From Actinomycetes bacterium (GTDB lineage: Bacteria; Actinomycetota; Actinomycetes; Actinomycetales; Demequinaceae): a stretch of 26,597 nucleotides of DNA. Under the pieces are notes generated by a model that saw nothing but the letters and a program-made list of their open reading frames with translations, was not told where the DNA came from and made no database searches. The translations under genes and the position numbers were made by a program. Shown here in pieces: positions 7,358 to 15,633 of this stretch. Every line of letters starts with the position of its first letter. Position 1 is the stretch's first letter. The stretch spans positions 1 to 26,597 of the forward strand of contig JAEYOR010000005.1 of the NCBI GenBank assembly GCA_023411615.1. Direction: 5' to 3'.

Positions 7358-7996
7358 TCAGGCGTCGCCGGGGGGCATCTCCGGCGCTGCCTCAAGTTGA
7401 GACAGACCATTCCACGCAAGGTTCACCAAGTGCGCCGCCACCACCTGCTTGGACGGCTCACGAACCTCGGCCCAGTGCTGACCCGCAAGGGCCACCATGC
7501 CCACGAGCATTTGCGCGTAGAACGGGGCGACAAGCGGGTTGAGGTCCCGACGCTCGAATTGGTATGCGAGCAGACCCTCAACTTGAGCTGCGACATCGCC
7601 GAGCAGCGAAGAGAACGTTCCTGACGCCTGCGCGACGGGCGAGTCGCGGACAAGCATGCGAAATCCGTCGGGAGAATTTTCGATATATCCGAGCAGCGCG
7701 AGAGCCGCCCGTTCCACCAATTGGCGCGGGTGAGCACGCGAAGAAAGTGCTCCGGTGAGGGCACCGAGAAGGGCTTCAACCTCGCGGTCAACGATCACCG
7801 CGTAGATGCCTTCTTTTCCGCCAAAGTGCTCATATACCACGGGTTTTGATACATCGGCACGGAGCGCGATCTCCTCCACTGAGGTGCCTTCAAAGCCCTT
7901 TTCCGCAAAAAGCGCCCGGCCCACCGTGATGAGCTGTTCACGCCGTTGGCGCGCACTCATGCGCGCCCGGGGTGACCTCTTCGGCTCGTCGCTCAC
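7358..7996 (-). CDS. TetR-family transcriptional regulator
   Basis: The 212-residue protein has an N-terminal TetR DNA-binding domain. The helix-turn-helix is at about 37-58 (TSVEEIALRADVSKPVVYEHF), preceded by ARALFAEKGFEG-type residues, and an all-helical ligand/dimer domain follows. I chose GTG 7996 (with AGG about 4 nt upstream). The frame remains open further, but the extra 61 residues would be read antisense through tRNA-Gln and are not family-like. ATG 7960 is an alternative shorter start. Its targets are unknown; candidates are itself and mscL. The ligand cannot be read from sequence. Confidence 0.9.
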   Translation of the reverse strand: MSDEPKRSPRARMSARQRREQLITVGRALFAEKGFEGTSVEEIALRADVSKPVVYEHFGGKEGIYAVIVDREVEALLGALTGALSSRAHPRQLVERAALALLGYIENSPDGFRMLVRDSPVAQASGTFSSLLGDVAAQVEGLLAYQFERRDLNPLVAPFYAQMLVGMVALAGQHWAEVREPSKQVVAAHLVNLAWNGLSQLEAAPEMPPGDA

Positions 7997-8055
7997 GCAC
8001 CTAGTGTGCCGTGAATCCTGGCAGACTGGGGCGCCGGGAGTCTGTTCGGCTCCGT

Positions 8056-8127
8056 TCCGCCCTGGTGTAATGGCAGCATGCAGGCCTTTGGAGCCTTGCG
8101 GTCTAGGTTCGAATCCTAGGGGCGGAA
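8056..8127 (+). tRNA. tRNA-Gln (anticodon UUG)
   Basis: The acceptor stem TCCGCCC (8056-8062) pairs fully with GGGCGGA (8120-8126), and A8127 is the discriminator. The T stem is CTAGG/CCTAG around loop TTCGAAT. The anticodon loop CTTTGGA places TTG at positions 34-36 between stem bases AGGC and GCCT. The 27-43 pair is a C/U mismatch. U1-A72 is typical of glutamine tRNAs. CCA is not encoded (ACT follows). A tRNA-Gln just before glmU is a common actinobacterial arrangement. CAGACT at 8022-8027 is a possible -10 box. Confidence 0.93.
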
Positions 8128-8137
8128 CTCTCGCCGG

Positions 8138-8143
8138 TAGACT
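8138..8143 (+). promoter_or_regulatory. Candidate -10 box (TAGACT) for glmU
   Basis: TAGACT lies 10 nt after the tRNA and 50 nt before the glmU GTG. The same hexamer precedes rplY and eno. No clear -35 is visible because that region is the tRNA 3' end. A small hairpin CCGTT/AACGG (8148-8161) begins at the predicted transcript start. Confidence 0.4.
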
Positions 8144-8193
8144 GATCCCGTTCCTCAACGGCAGTACTTCTCGACCCACGACAAGGGGGCGCG

Positions 8194-9753
8194 GTGAGCG
8201 CGAACCGGCCGGCCGCCGTCATGATCCTTGCGGCAGGCGAGGGCACCCGAATGCGCTCTGCGACCCCCAAGGTCCTGCATCGCATCGGCGGCCGCTCCCT
8301 GGTGCATCACGCGATCGAGGCCGCACAGGGTCTCGACCCCGCACACCTCGTTGTGGTGGTGCGCCACGAACGTGAGCGCGTTGGCGCGCACGTGCTTGAG
8401 GCGGCACCGAGCGCCCTGTTGGCAGACCAAGACGACATCCCCGGCACTGGCCGTGCAGTGTGGTGTGGACTGACCGCTCTCGACGCCCGGGCAATGGCGG
8501 CCGCGACCGTCAATGGACATGACCGCGAGACGGTGTTGTCGAGCGAAGTCTCGGGCCCCGTGGTGGTGACGTCCGCTGACGTCCCGCTCGTTGACACCGC
8601 CTTGCTTGCCGCGATGGTGAACGACCACGTGGAGAACCAACGCGCAGTCACCGTGGTCTCAGCGCGGGTCCCCGACCCCACCGGATACGGCCGCATCGTG
8701 CGCGATGGCGGTGAGGTGACGGGCATCGTCGAGCACAAGGACGCGAGTGACGCTCAACGCGAGATCAACGAGATCAATACGGGCCTTTACGTCTTTGACG
8801 CGGCGACGTTGCGCGGCGCACTCGCCTCGCTCAGCACGGACAATGCTCAAGGCGAGCTGTACTTGACGGACGTGATCAGCATCGCCCGCTCCGGTGGTTC
8901 GCGAGTGGGGGCTTATGTCGCTCCCGATGCTGCCGCCGTGGAAGGTGTGAACGACCGCGTGCAATTGGCCGAGGCAGGCCGCGCGCTCAACCGCCGCGTC
9001 GTCGAACGCTGGATGCGCGAAGGATGCACGATCATCGACCCGGCGACCACCTGGGTCGATGTCACCGTCACCATCGGCAAGGACGCGACGATTCTGCCGG
9101 GCACGCAATTGCACGGGACGACGAGCGGCGGCGCCGACGCTGGGGGGGGCCCGGACACGACCCTCACGGACGTTGTGGTGGGCGATGGTGCCACCGTGAT
9201 CCGTTCGCACGGGACGTCCTCGCGGATCGGTGCTGGCGCTTCCGTAGGTCCCTTCGCTTATCTGAGGCCGGGAACCGACCTCGGTGAGGGCGGCAAGATC
9301 GGCACGTACGTCGAGACAAAGAACGCGACGATCGGTGCTGGCTCGAAGATCCCTCACCTCAGTTATGTGGGCGACGCGACCATCGGTGAGCAGACGAACA
9401 TCGGCGCCTCGACGATCTTTGTCAATTACGACGGCGTGACAAAGAGCCACACGACGGTGGGCGACCACGTGCGCGTGGGCTCGGACAACACCCTCATCGC
9501 GCCGCTCGTCATCGGCGACGGCGCCTACACCGGTGCTGGCGCGATCATCCGTCACAGCGTCCCGCCAGGGGCGATGGCGCGTAACTCGGCACCGCAACAG
9601 GTCATTGAAGGCTGGGTGCGCGAGCGCCGCCCCGGCACCCCATCTGCTGAGGCCGCAGCACGCGCCGAGCAGGAGGCCAGGATTTCGGGAGCCGCAGCCA
9701 GCGGCGAACCGGTATCGTCCCAAGAAGGCAACGCGACCAGAGGTGAGCAATGA
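8194..9753 (+). CDS. glmU: Bifunctional GlcN-1-P acetyltransferase / GlcNAc-1-P uridyltransferase
   Basis: GlmU makes UDP-GlcNAc, the precursor of peptidoglycan, from glucosamine-1-phosphate, acetyl-CoA and UTP. The 519-residue protein has the N-terminal nucleotidyltransferase motif LAAGEGTRM (12-20) and a long C-terminal left-handed beta-helix of hexapeptide repeats. The latter includes LRPGTDLG, YVETKNATIG and His388 in PHLSYVGD, equivalent to the acetyltransferase catalytic His. A Gly-rich insert lies in the early beta-helix, and the tail is Ala/Glu-rich. GTG 8194 has AAGGGGG about 5 nt upstream. The stop overlaps the prs start by 4 nt. Confidence 0.97.
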   Translation: MSANRPAAVMILAAGEGTRMRSATPKVLHRIGGRSLVHHAIEAAQGLDPAHLVVVVRHERERVGAHVLEAAPSALLADQDDIPGTGRAVWCGLTALDARAMAAATVNGHDRETVLSSEVSGPVVVTSADVPLVDTALLAAMVNDHVENQRAVTVVSARVPDPTGYGRIVRDGGEVTGIVEHKDASDAQREINEINTGLYVFDAATLRGALASLSTDNAQGELYLTDVISIARSGGSRVGAYVAPDAAAVEGVNDRVQLAEAGRALNRRVVERWMREGCTIIDPATTWVDVTVTIGKDATILPGTQLHGTTSGGADAGGGPDTTLTDVVVGDGATVIRSHGTSSRIGAGASVGPFAYLRPGTDLGEGGKIGTYVETKNATIGAGSKIPHLSYVGDATIGEQTNIGASTIFVNYDGVTKSHTTVGDHVRVGSDNTLIAPLVIGDGAYTGAGAIIRHSVPPGAMARNSAPQQVIEGWVRERRPGTPSAEAAARAEQEARISGAAASGEPVSSQEGNATRGEQ

Positions 9754-10730
9754 CGTCGGTGATCTCGAACGCGGGTGAGAAGCGGCTTGTTTTTATGGGC
9801 GGACGGGCTCACCCCGAGCTCACCGACGCAGTTGCCCGAGAACTCGATATCGAGCCGGTTCCCACCACGAGCTACACCTTCGCCAATGGCGAGTTGTACG
9901 TGCGGTTTGGTGAGTCAGTGCGCGGCGCAGATGCGTTTGTGCTCCAGTCCCACGCAGCGCCCATCAATGAGGCGATCATGGAGCAGCTCATCATGGTTGA
10001 CGCCCTCAAGCGGGCCTCCGCCAAGTCGATCACCGTCATCATGCCGTGCTACGGCTATGCGCGTCAGGACAAGAAGCACAAGGGCCGCGAGCCGATCTCG
10101 GCGCGCCTCATGGCGGACATGTTCCGCACTGCCGGTGCCGATCGCATCATGTCGATCGACCTCCACACGGCGCAGATCCAGGGCTTCTTCAATGGACCCG
10201 TCGACCACTTGTGGGCGATGCCGCTTCTCGCTCAGTACGTGCGGTCGCGGGTGGCTCCCGACAACCTCACGATCGTCTCTCCCGACGCGGGCCGCGTGCG
10301 TCTTGCTGACCAATGGTCGGACCACATGGGCGCGCCGCTCGCCATCATTCACAAGCGTCGTGACCCCTCGGTGCCTAACCAAGTGAAGGTGCACGAGCTC
10401 GTTGGCCAGGTTCAGGGCCGCACCTGTGTGCTTGTCGACGACATGATCGATACGGGTGGCACCATCATCCAGGCCGCTCTTGCTTTGTTCGAGAACGGCG
10501 CAAAGGACGTCATTGTCGCTGCGACTCACGGCTTGCTCTCGGGCCCTGCCGTGGAGCGGCTGCGCGATTCGCAGATCTCCGAGGTCATCGTGACTGACAC
10601 CCTGCCCATTGGCGAGGACCGCCGCTTCGACAAGCTGACGGTGCTGTCCATTGCCCCTCTCATCGCACGAGCCGTGCGCGAGGTCTTCGACGACGGTTCG
10701 GTGACGAGCCTCTTCAACGGTCACGCGTAA
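9750..10730 (+). CDS. prs: Ribose-phosphate pyrophosphokinase (PRPP synthetase)
   Basis: This enzyme transfers pyrophosphate from ATP to ribose-5-phosphate, giving PRPP for nucleotide, His and Trp synthesis. The 326-residue protein shows FANGELYVRF, the flexible-loop region YGYARQDKKHKGREPISARL (101-120), SIDLHT (135-140), and the PRPP-binding loop VLVDDMIDTGGTI (227-239). ATG 9750 overlaps the glmU stop, with GAGGTGAGCA just before it, so the pair is an operon. A GC-rich hairpin cluster follows the stop within a few bases. Confidence 0.97.
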   Translation: MTSVISNAGEKRLVFMGGRAHPELTDAVARELDIEPVPTTSYTFANGELYVRFGESVRGADAFVLQSHAAPINEAIMEQLIMVDALKRASAKSITVIMPCYGYARQDKKHKGREPISARLMADMFRTAGADRIMSIDLHTAQIQGFFNGPVDHLWAMPLLAQYVRSRVAPDNLTIVSPDAGRVRLADQWSDHMGAPLAIIHKRRDPSVPNQVKVHELVGQVQGRTCVLVDDMIDTGGTIIQAALALFENGAKDVIVAATHGLLSGPAVERLRDSQISEVIVTDTLPIGEDRRFDKLTVLSIAPLIARAVREVFDDGSVTSLFNGHA

Positions 10731-10734
10731 GGCG

Positions 10735-10763
10735 CGGTCGTCGCGACCGGTCCATCGGTCGCG
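10735..10763 (+). terminator. GC-rich competing hairpins after prs (possible terminator)
   Basis: CGCGACCG (10742-10749) pairs perfectly with CGGTCGCG (10756-10763) around loop GTCCAT. CGGTCG (10735-10740) can instead pair with CGACCG (10744-10749). There is no T tract, which is common in high-GC genomes. It lies between the prs stop and the rplY promoter. Confidence 0.5.
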
Positions 10764-10796
10764 CCAGTAGGGGTATCACCACCTCGCGTGAGGGAG

Positions 10797-10802
10797 TAGA
10801 CT
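10797..10802 (+). promoter_or_regulatory. Candidate -10 box (TAGACT) for rplY
   Basis: TAGACT would place transcript start near 10809, giving a leader of about 110 nt before rplY. No close match to TTGACA is seen about 17 nt upstream. Confidence 0.45.
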
Positions 10803-10807
10803 GTTCG

Positions 10808-10919
10808 GGTTCCTCGGCGAGGCTGGCCCTCCATCAGGGCGGCGTGATCGACGCGGCAGATGGCTGTTGCCCTGCCTCGCTGTGGCCGCTATCTGACCGT
10901 TTACGAGGAGAATCTCTCA
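10808..10919 (+). promoter_or_regulatory. Structured 5' leader of rplY (possible autoregulatory RNA)
   Basis: A closing stem GCGAGGC (10817-10823) pairs perfectly with GCCTCGC (10874-10880). Between them three hairpins can form: GCCCT/AGGGC (10826-10840), GCGT/ACGC (10842-10854) and GGCA/TGCC (10855-10871). This makes a four-way junction. The ribosome-binding site GAGGAG (about 10905-10910) lies downstream. E. coli rplY has been reported to be autoregulated through its leader. Whether this one binds L25, or 5S-like features exist, is inference. Confidence 0.45.
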
Positions 10920-11525
10920 ATGTCTGAAAACCTGACGCTCGTCGCCGAATCGCGCTCCGAATTTGGCAAGGGTGCGGCCCGTCGCGCGCGCGCTGCTGGC
11001 AAGATCCCCGCCGTTCTCTACGGTCACGGCACCGAGCCTGTCCACGTGGTGCTCCCGGGCCACCAGACTGCGTTGGCGCTCAAGCACGCAAACGCGCTGC
11101 TCACCATCAAGCTTGGAGACAAGAGCGAGCTCGTCATCGCGCGTGACGTCCAGCGTGACGCAGTGCGTCGCACCATCGATCACGTGGACCTTCTCATCGT
11201 GAAGAAGGGCGAGAAGATCGCTGTTGAAATCCCGATCCACATGGTGGGCGAGCCGTTCTCCGGCAACATTGCCGTCCAGGAGTTCATGACCCTGCACATC
11301 TCTGCGGAGGCCACGAGCCTGCCGGAGCGCTTTGAGGTGTCGGTTGAGGGTCTCAAGGAAGGCGCACACATCAGCGCCTCGCAGATCGAGCTGCCCAAGG
11401 GCGCCGAGCTCATCACCGACCCTGAGGCCGTGCTGATCGCCGTGTCCTCCACGCGAGCACTCGCCTCTGCTGAGGGCGCCGAGGCCGCGGCGGGCGAGGA
11501 AGAAGCCGGCGAAGAGTCCGAGTAA
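10920..11525 (+). CDS. rplY: Large ribosomal subunit protein bL25 (CTC/TL5 type)
   Basis: bL25 binds 5S rRNA in the central protuberance of the 50S subunit. The 201-residue product is the long CTC/TL5 form: an N-terminal 5S-binding domain (about 5-95, with RSEFGKGAARRARAAGKIPAVLYG-like residues), a C-terminal beta domain (about 100-185), and an acidic Ala/Glu tail. ATG 10920 follows GAGGAG by about 9 nt. An in-frame upstream ATG at 10860 would run through the structured leader and was rejected. Confidence 0.95.
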   Translation: MSENLTLVAESRSEFGKGAARRARAAGKIPAVLYGHGTEPVHVVLPGHQTALALKHANALLTIKLGDKSELVIARDVQRDAVRRTIDHVDLLIVKKGEKIAVEIPIHMVGEPFSGNIAVQEFMTLHISAEATSLPERFEVSVEGLKEGAHISASQIELPKGAELITDPEAVLIAVSSTRALASAEGAEAAAGEEEAGEESE

Positions 11526-11538
11526 GGAATAACGTGTT

Positions 11539-11571
11539 CGCCCGGTTCGTGCCCTGGGGCGCGGCCGGGCG
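11539..11571 (+). terminator. Hairpin between rplY and pth
   Basis: CGCCCGG (11539-11545) pairs with CCGGGCG (11565-11571), enclosing a small GCC/GGC hairpin (11551-11560). It sits 14 nt after the rplY stop and 28 nt before the pth start. It lacks a T tract, so it may only attenuate read-through. Confidence 0.4.
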
Positions 11572-11599
11572 TTCGCGTATGCAAGCACGGGAGGACGCG

Positions 11600-12181
11600 G
11601 TGACGAGCCTCGTCATCGGCCTGGGAAATCCGGGTCCGGAGTACGCTGCGACGCGCCACAACGTCGGCCAGATGGTCGCCGACGAACTGGCACGGCGCTA
11701 CGCCGGCTCATTCTCGCGCGACAAGAAGAACAACGCGGCGACGGCCGCGATTCGTATTGGCGGCGCAGCCGGGCACCGCGTGGTGCTGGGCAAGCCGTTG
11801 TCCTACATGAACCTCTCGGGTGGGCCAACGAAGGCGCTTGCCGCCTACTACTCAGTGCCGGCCGAGAACGTCATTGTCATCCACGACGAGCTCGACGTTC
11901 CTTTCGGCGCCATCAAGCTCAAGCGCGGCGGCGGTTCGGCAGGTCATAACGGACTGAAGGACGTGACAAAGGCGCTTGGCGGGCCCGACTACGTGCGGGT
12001 GCGCGTGGGTGTGGGACGCCCGCCTGGGCGACAGGACGCCGCCGACTTTGTCTTGCGCCCGTTCTCAGGGGCCGAACGCAAAGAACTCGACCTCCTCATC
12101 GCTCTCGCGGCCGACGCCGTGGAGGACATTATCGAGAAGGGCCTCGCTGAGGCACAACAGCGGTTTCACTCAGCGGGATAG
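11600..12181 (+). CDS. pth: Peptidyl-tRNA hydrolase
   Basis: Pth releases tRNA from prematurely dropped peptidyl-tRNAs. With GTG 11600 the protein is 193 residues, the usual family size. It shows GLGNPGPEYAATRHNVG (7-23) with Asn10 and catalytic His20, Asn71 in SYMNLSG, Asp96 in HDELD and Asn117 in GHNGLK. GGGAGG lies about 6 nt before this GTG. Upstream in-frame starts at GTG 11534 and ATG 11579 would cover the hairpin and add non-family residues. rplY-pth adjacency is conserved in Actinobacteria. Confidence 0.95.
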   Translation: MTSLVIGLGNPGPEYAATRHNVGQMVADELARRYAGSFSRDKKNNAATAAIRIGGAAGHRVVLGKPLSYMNLSGGPTKALAAYYSVPAENVIVIHDELDVPFGAIKLKRGGGSAGHNGLKDVTKALGGPDYVRVRVGVGRPPGRQDAADFVLRPFSGAERKELDLLIALAADAVEDIIEKGLAEAQQRFHSAG

Positions 12182-12248
12182 CGCTCTCTTGCGCATGCGC
12201 TTACATTTGGGGTGGCGTCAAGGTGGACAGGCCCCGGGTGTGCCCGTC

Positions 12249-12254
12249 TACCAT
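12249..12254 (+). promoter_or_regulatory. Weak candidate -10 box for the HAD/GH65 operon
   Basis: TACCAT lies in the 149-nt gap between pth and the HAD gene. TGGACA (12224-12229) is a -35-like hexamer, but the 19-nt spacing is long. I saw no LacI-type palindrome here. The rest of the gap is GC-rich with no clear structure beyond a short GCGC stem after pth. Confidence 0.25.
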
Positions 12255-12330
12255 CGATGAAGTAGGCCCGCGCGAACCCGTGCGCGCCGCGCGACCAGTG
12301 TCCAGTTCCCAACTTCAAGGAGGGGTCTTC

Positions 12331-13083
12331 GTGACCTCAGGCCGCACAGCGTGGACCATTCCCCAACTGCCCGAGCGAAGCTTTGGCGCCGCCCTGTTTG
12401 ACCTTGACGGCGTTCTCACACCCACTGCCGATGTCCACATGGCGGCGTGGCGGCGGATGTTCACCGAATACTTCCAAGCGCATGGTGTGGTGCCGGTCTA
12501 CACGGATGACGACTACTTTGCCTACATCGACGGCAAGCCCCGATACGACGGCGTGCGCGCGTGCCTCGATTCCCGCGGCATTCACTTGCCCTTCGGCGAT
12601 CCGAGCGACCCGCCTGGCGACGCGACGGTATGTGCCCTGGGGAATCGGAAGAACGACGTCTTCAACGCGGTCCTGCGTGAAGAAGGTGTTGTCGCCTACG
12701 CCGGTTCAGTGGCCCTGATCAATCACCTCGAGGCCATTGGGGTGCCGATGGCCGTCGTTTCTAGCTCGCGAAACGCGGCCGACGTTCTGGCGGCTGCAGG
12801 CCTCGCGCACCGATTTGATGTGGTGGTCTCGGGCCTCGTTGCGGGCCAGAAGGGACTGCCGGGCAAGCCCGCTCCCGCCACGTACCAGTACGCGGCGGAG
12901 CAACTGGGCGTTGCCGAGCGCGACGCTGTGGTGGTGGAGGATGCGATTTCGGGCGTGCAAGCAGGTGCCGCTGGCGACTTCGCTCTCGTCATTGGCGTGG
13001 ACCGCGGCGCAGGCGCTGAAGACCTCACGGCCAACGGAGCCGACATCGTCGTGCACGACCTCGGGGAATTGGTGAAGCAATGA
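12331..13083 (+). CDS. HAD-family beta-phosphoglucomutase-like phosphatase/mutase
   Basis: Family enzymes convert beta-glucose-1-phosphate to glucose-6-phosphate via an aspartyl phosphate. The 250-residue protein has FDLDGVLT with Asp24 (nucleophile) and Asp26 (acid/base), a helical cap with YIDGKPRYDG, SSS at 144-146, LPGKPAP with Lys179, and VVEDAISGVQAG (Glu203, Asp204 for Mg). GTG 12331 has AAGGAGG about 8 nt upstream. The stop overlaps the GH65 start by 4 nt. The pairing with GH65 supports beta-phosphoglucomutase rather than a generic phosphatase. Mycobacteria have an equivalent adjacent pair (Rv3400-Rv3401). Confidence 0.9.
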   Translation: MTSGRTAWTIPQLPERSFGAALFDLDGVLTPTADVHMAAWRRMFTEYFQAHGVVPVYTDDDYFAYIDGKPRYDGVRACLDSRGIHLPFGDPSDPPGDATVCALGNRKNDVFNAVLREEGVVAYAGSVALINHLEAIGVPMAVVSSSRNAADVLAAAGLAHRFDVVVSGLVAGQKGLPGKPAPATYQYAAEQLGVAERDAVVVEDAISGVQAGAAGDFALVIGVDRGAGAEDLTANGADIVVHDLGELVKQ

Positions 13084-15632
13084 AGGCAGCGCAGAAGTCG
13101 TGGGGTGATACGACTGTCACAGAGTACGTCGACCGATTGCGCTACCCGGTTGACCCGTGGCGGCTCATCGAGACGTCTTTCGACCACACCGACATCGGCA
13201 CGTCCGAAACGCTCTTCTCAGTGGGCAATGGTTACCTCGGCCTGCGCGGAAACATCGAGGAAGGCCACGACTTCAGCAGTCACGGCACCTACATCAACGG
13301 CTTTCACGAGACCTGGCCCATCCGCCACGCGGAAGAGGCATATGGCTTTGCGCGCACGGGGCAGACCATCGTCAACGTGCCGGACTCTAAGGTGATCCGG
13401 CTGTACATCGACGATGAACCGTTGCTCTTGTCGGTCGCGGACCTTGTCGAGTACAACCGCACTCTGGATTTGCGTGACGGAGTTCTGACACGAGATCTGC
13501 TGTGGCGCACTCCCGCCGGCAACCGAGTCCGTGTGCGCTCGCGCCGGATGGTGTCCTTCACTCACCGCCACCTTGCCGTCATGACCTTTGAGGTGACGCT
13601 CCTGGACAAGGAAGCGCCATTCGCCATCTCTTCGCAACTGCTCAACCGTCAAGCGGGGCTTGATGAGTACCGCTCGACGCCTGATCCAGGTGGAGCGTTT
13701 GATCCCCGCAAGGCGGAGCGGCTCCATGACCGCGTCCTCGTTCCTCGCGTTCATCGCGAGGATGACGGCCGCGTGGTGCTTGGCTACCAGACCACCAACT
13801 CGGGGATGACCCTCGCCGTGGCGATGGAGCACATGGTCGATACGACCGCCGAGTACGAGCGTCTCAGCGAGATCGAAGAGGACTACGCCAAGCACGTGTT
13901 CCGGGGACGCCTCCAACCGGGTGAGACCTTCACCCTCACCAAAGTGGTGAGCTACCACACGTCTCGGCTCGTGCCGCCGCGTGAGCTCGCTGATCGCTGC
14001 AATCGCACTCTCGACCGCGTTGCCGCCGAGGGCGTGGACCGCCAGTTCCAGGAACAGCGTGAATGGCTCGATGAGTTCTGGGAGCGCTCAGACGTGGGCA
14101 TCGAGGGCCAGGATTCCCTCCAGCAAGCAGTGCGGTGGAACCTCTTCCAACTCGCTCAAGCCGCAGCGCGCGGCGATGGCGCGGGCATTTCTGCAAAGGG
14201 CGTCTCGGCATCGGGCTACGGCGGCCACTACTTCTGGGACACCGAGATCTATGTGGTCCCGTTCTTCACGTACACGTCGCCGGTCATTGCCCGGAACGCC
14301 CTGCGCTACCGCTACCGCATCCTCGATGCGGCACGTCAACGGGCCACCGAACTTGCCCAGCGCGGCGCCCTCTATCCGTGGCGCACCATCAATGGGGAGG
14401 AAGCGTCGGCGTATTACGCGGCAGGCACCGCGCAGTACCACATCGATGCGGACATCTCCTATGCGATCAACAAGTACGTTCGCGCCACCGGGGATGACGA
14501 GTTCCTTGCGCGCGAAGGGATCGACATCCTTGTCGAGACGGCGCGCATGTGGGCGGACCTTGGCTTCTGGCGCCAGATGAAGCACCACGAGCCGTCATTC
14601 CGCATCCACGGCGTCACCGGCCCGGACGAGTACACGACCGTGGTCAACGACAATCTCTACACCAACGTGATGGCGCGCTTTAACCTGCGCTGCGCCGCGG
14701 AGTCGGTGCGCAAACTGGCCCAGACGTGGCCGGACCAGTACGAGAAGATGGTGCGCCGCCTCGATCTGAAGGAGGAGGAGATTAAGGAGTGGGAGCGCGC
14801 CGCGGAGGCCATGGCGATTCTGTGGGATGAGAATCTCGGCATCCACCCGCAGGATGCACTCTTCAACGAGCGCGAAGTGTGGGACTTGGCCAACACGCCC
14901 TCGGAGCAGCGCCCGCTCCTCTTGCACTTCCATCCGCTTGTCATCTATCGCTTCCAAGTGCTGAAGCAGGCCGACGTTGTTCTTGCGTTGTTCCTGCAAA
15001 GCGAGCATTTCACTCTTGAGGAGAAGCGTGCGGACTTCGAGTACTACGACCCCATCACCACGGGCGACTCGACGCTGTCTGGCGTGGTGCAGTCGATCAT
15101 CGCCGCCGAGGTGGGTTACCACGAGCTCGCCAAGCGCTACTTCTGGGACTCGGCTTTTGTTGACCTCGCCAACCTTCACGCCAACACGGGCGATGGCGTC
15201 CATGTCGCGTCGGCCGGTGGGGTGTGGTCGGCACTCGTCTTTGGATTTGGCGGCATGCGCGACCACGGCTCGATGTTCCACTTCGACCCACGCCTGCCAG
15301 ATGACTGGCGTTCTCTCACTTTCAAACTGACAATGCGCGGCACGCGCATCAAGGTGACGGTAACGGCAGAGGCCATTTCCTTCGATATCGAAGAGGGCAC
15401 CTCGCTCACGGTCGATGTGCGCGGCAAGCACCATACTGTGCTTGCGGGCGAGACCACAGTGGTTGCTCTCGACGGCCAAGGCCCGCGCATTGATGGCGTG
15501 CCTGATCCCGCGAAGTTCCATGGCACGTTGCGCGCCGATGGAACGGTCATCACCGCGTCCATCCCGCCTACTGCCACGGAGGTGGAGGCGATGGAGGTGC
15601 CGTCATCGGAGGCATCGACCCCATTCAGCTGA
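13080..15632 (+). CDS. Glycoside hydrolase family 65 phosphorylase-like protein
   Basis: GH65 enzymes are mostly inverting phosphorylases of alpha-glucosides (maltose, trehalose, kojibiose, nigerose) that release beta-glucose-1-phosphate. The 850-residue protein has an N-terminal beta-sandwich domain (SVGNGYLGLRGN near the start), an (alpha/alpha)6 catalytic domain with YFWDTEIY (WDTE 386-389) and TGPDEY with Glu517 as the likely general acid, a KQADVVLALFL motif, and a short C-terminal beta domain. ATG 13080 overlaps the HAD stop. Substrate cannot be fixed from sequence. I see no signal peptide, so it is cytoplasmic. Confidence 0.93.
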   Translation: MKAAQKSWGDTTVTEYVDRLRYPVDPWRLIETSFDHTDIGTSETLFSVGNGYLGLRGNIEEGHDFSSHGTYINGFHETWPIRHAEEAYGFARTGQTIVNVPDSKVIRLYIDDEPLLLSVADLVEYNRTLDLRDGVLTRDLLWRTPAGNRVRVRSRRMVSFTHRHLAVMTFEVTLLDKEAPFAISSQLLNRQAGLDEYRSTPDPGGAFDPRKAERLHDRVLVPRVHREDDGRVVLGYQTTNSGMTLAVAMEHMVDTTAEYERLSEIEEDYAKHVFRGRLQPGETFTLTKVVSYHTSRLVPPRELADRCNRTLDRVAAEGVDRQFQEQREWLDEFWERSDVGIEGQDSLQQAVRWNLFQLAQAAARGDGAGISAKGVSASGYGGHYFWDTEIYVVPFFTYTSPVIARNALRYRYRILDAARQRATELAQRGALYPWRTINGEEASAYYAAGTAQYHIDADISYAINKYVRATGDDEFLAREGIDILVETARMWADLGFWRQMKHHEPSFRIHGVTGPDEYTTVVNDNLYTNVMARFNLRCAAESVRKLAQTWPDQYEKMVRRLDLKEEEIKEWERAAEAMAILWDENLGIHPQDALFNEREVWDLANTPSEQRPLLLHFHPLVIYRFQVLKQADVVLALFLQSEHFTLEEKRADFEYYDPITTGDSTLSGVVQSIIAAEVGYHELAKRYFWDSAFVDLANLHANTGDGVHVASAGGVWSALVFGFGGMRDHGSMFHFDPRLPDDWRSLTFKLTMRGTRIKVTVTAEAISFDIEEGTSLTVDVRGKHHTVLAGETTVVALDGQGPRIDGVPDPAKFHGTLRADGTVITASIPPTATEVEAMEVPSSEASTPFS

Positions 15633-15633
15633 G

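Noticed and set aside
7997..8179. N-terminal extension of the TetR-type gene
   Set aside because: The extra 61 codons run antisense through tRNA-Gln and carry no TetR-like residues; the GTG at 7996 fits the family length.
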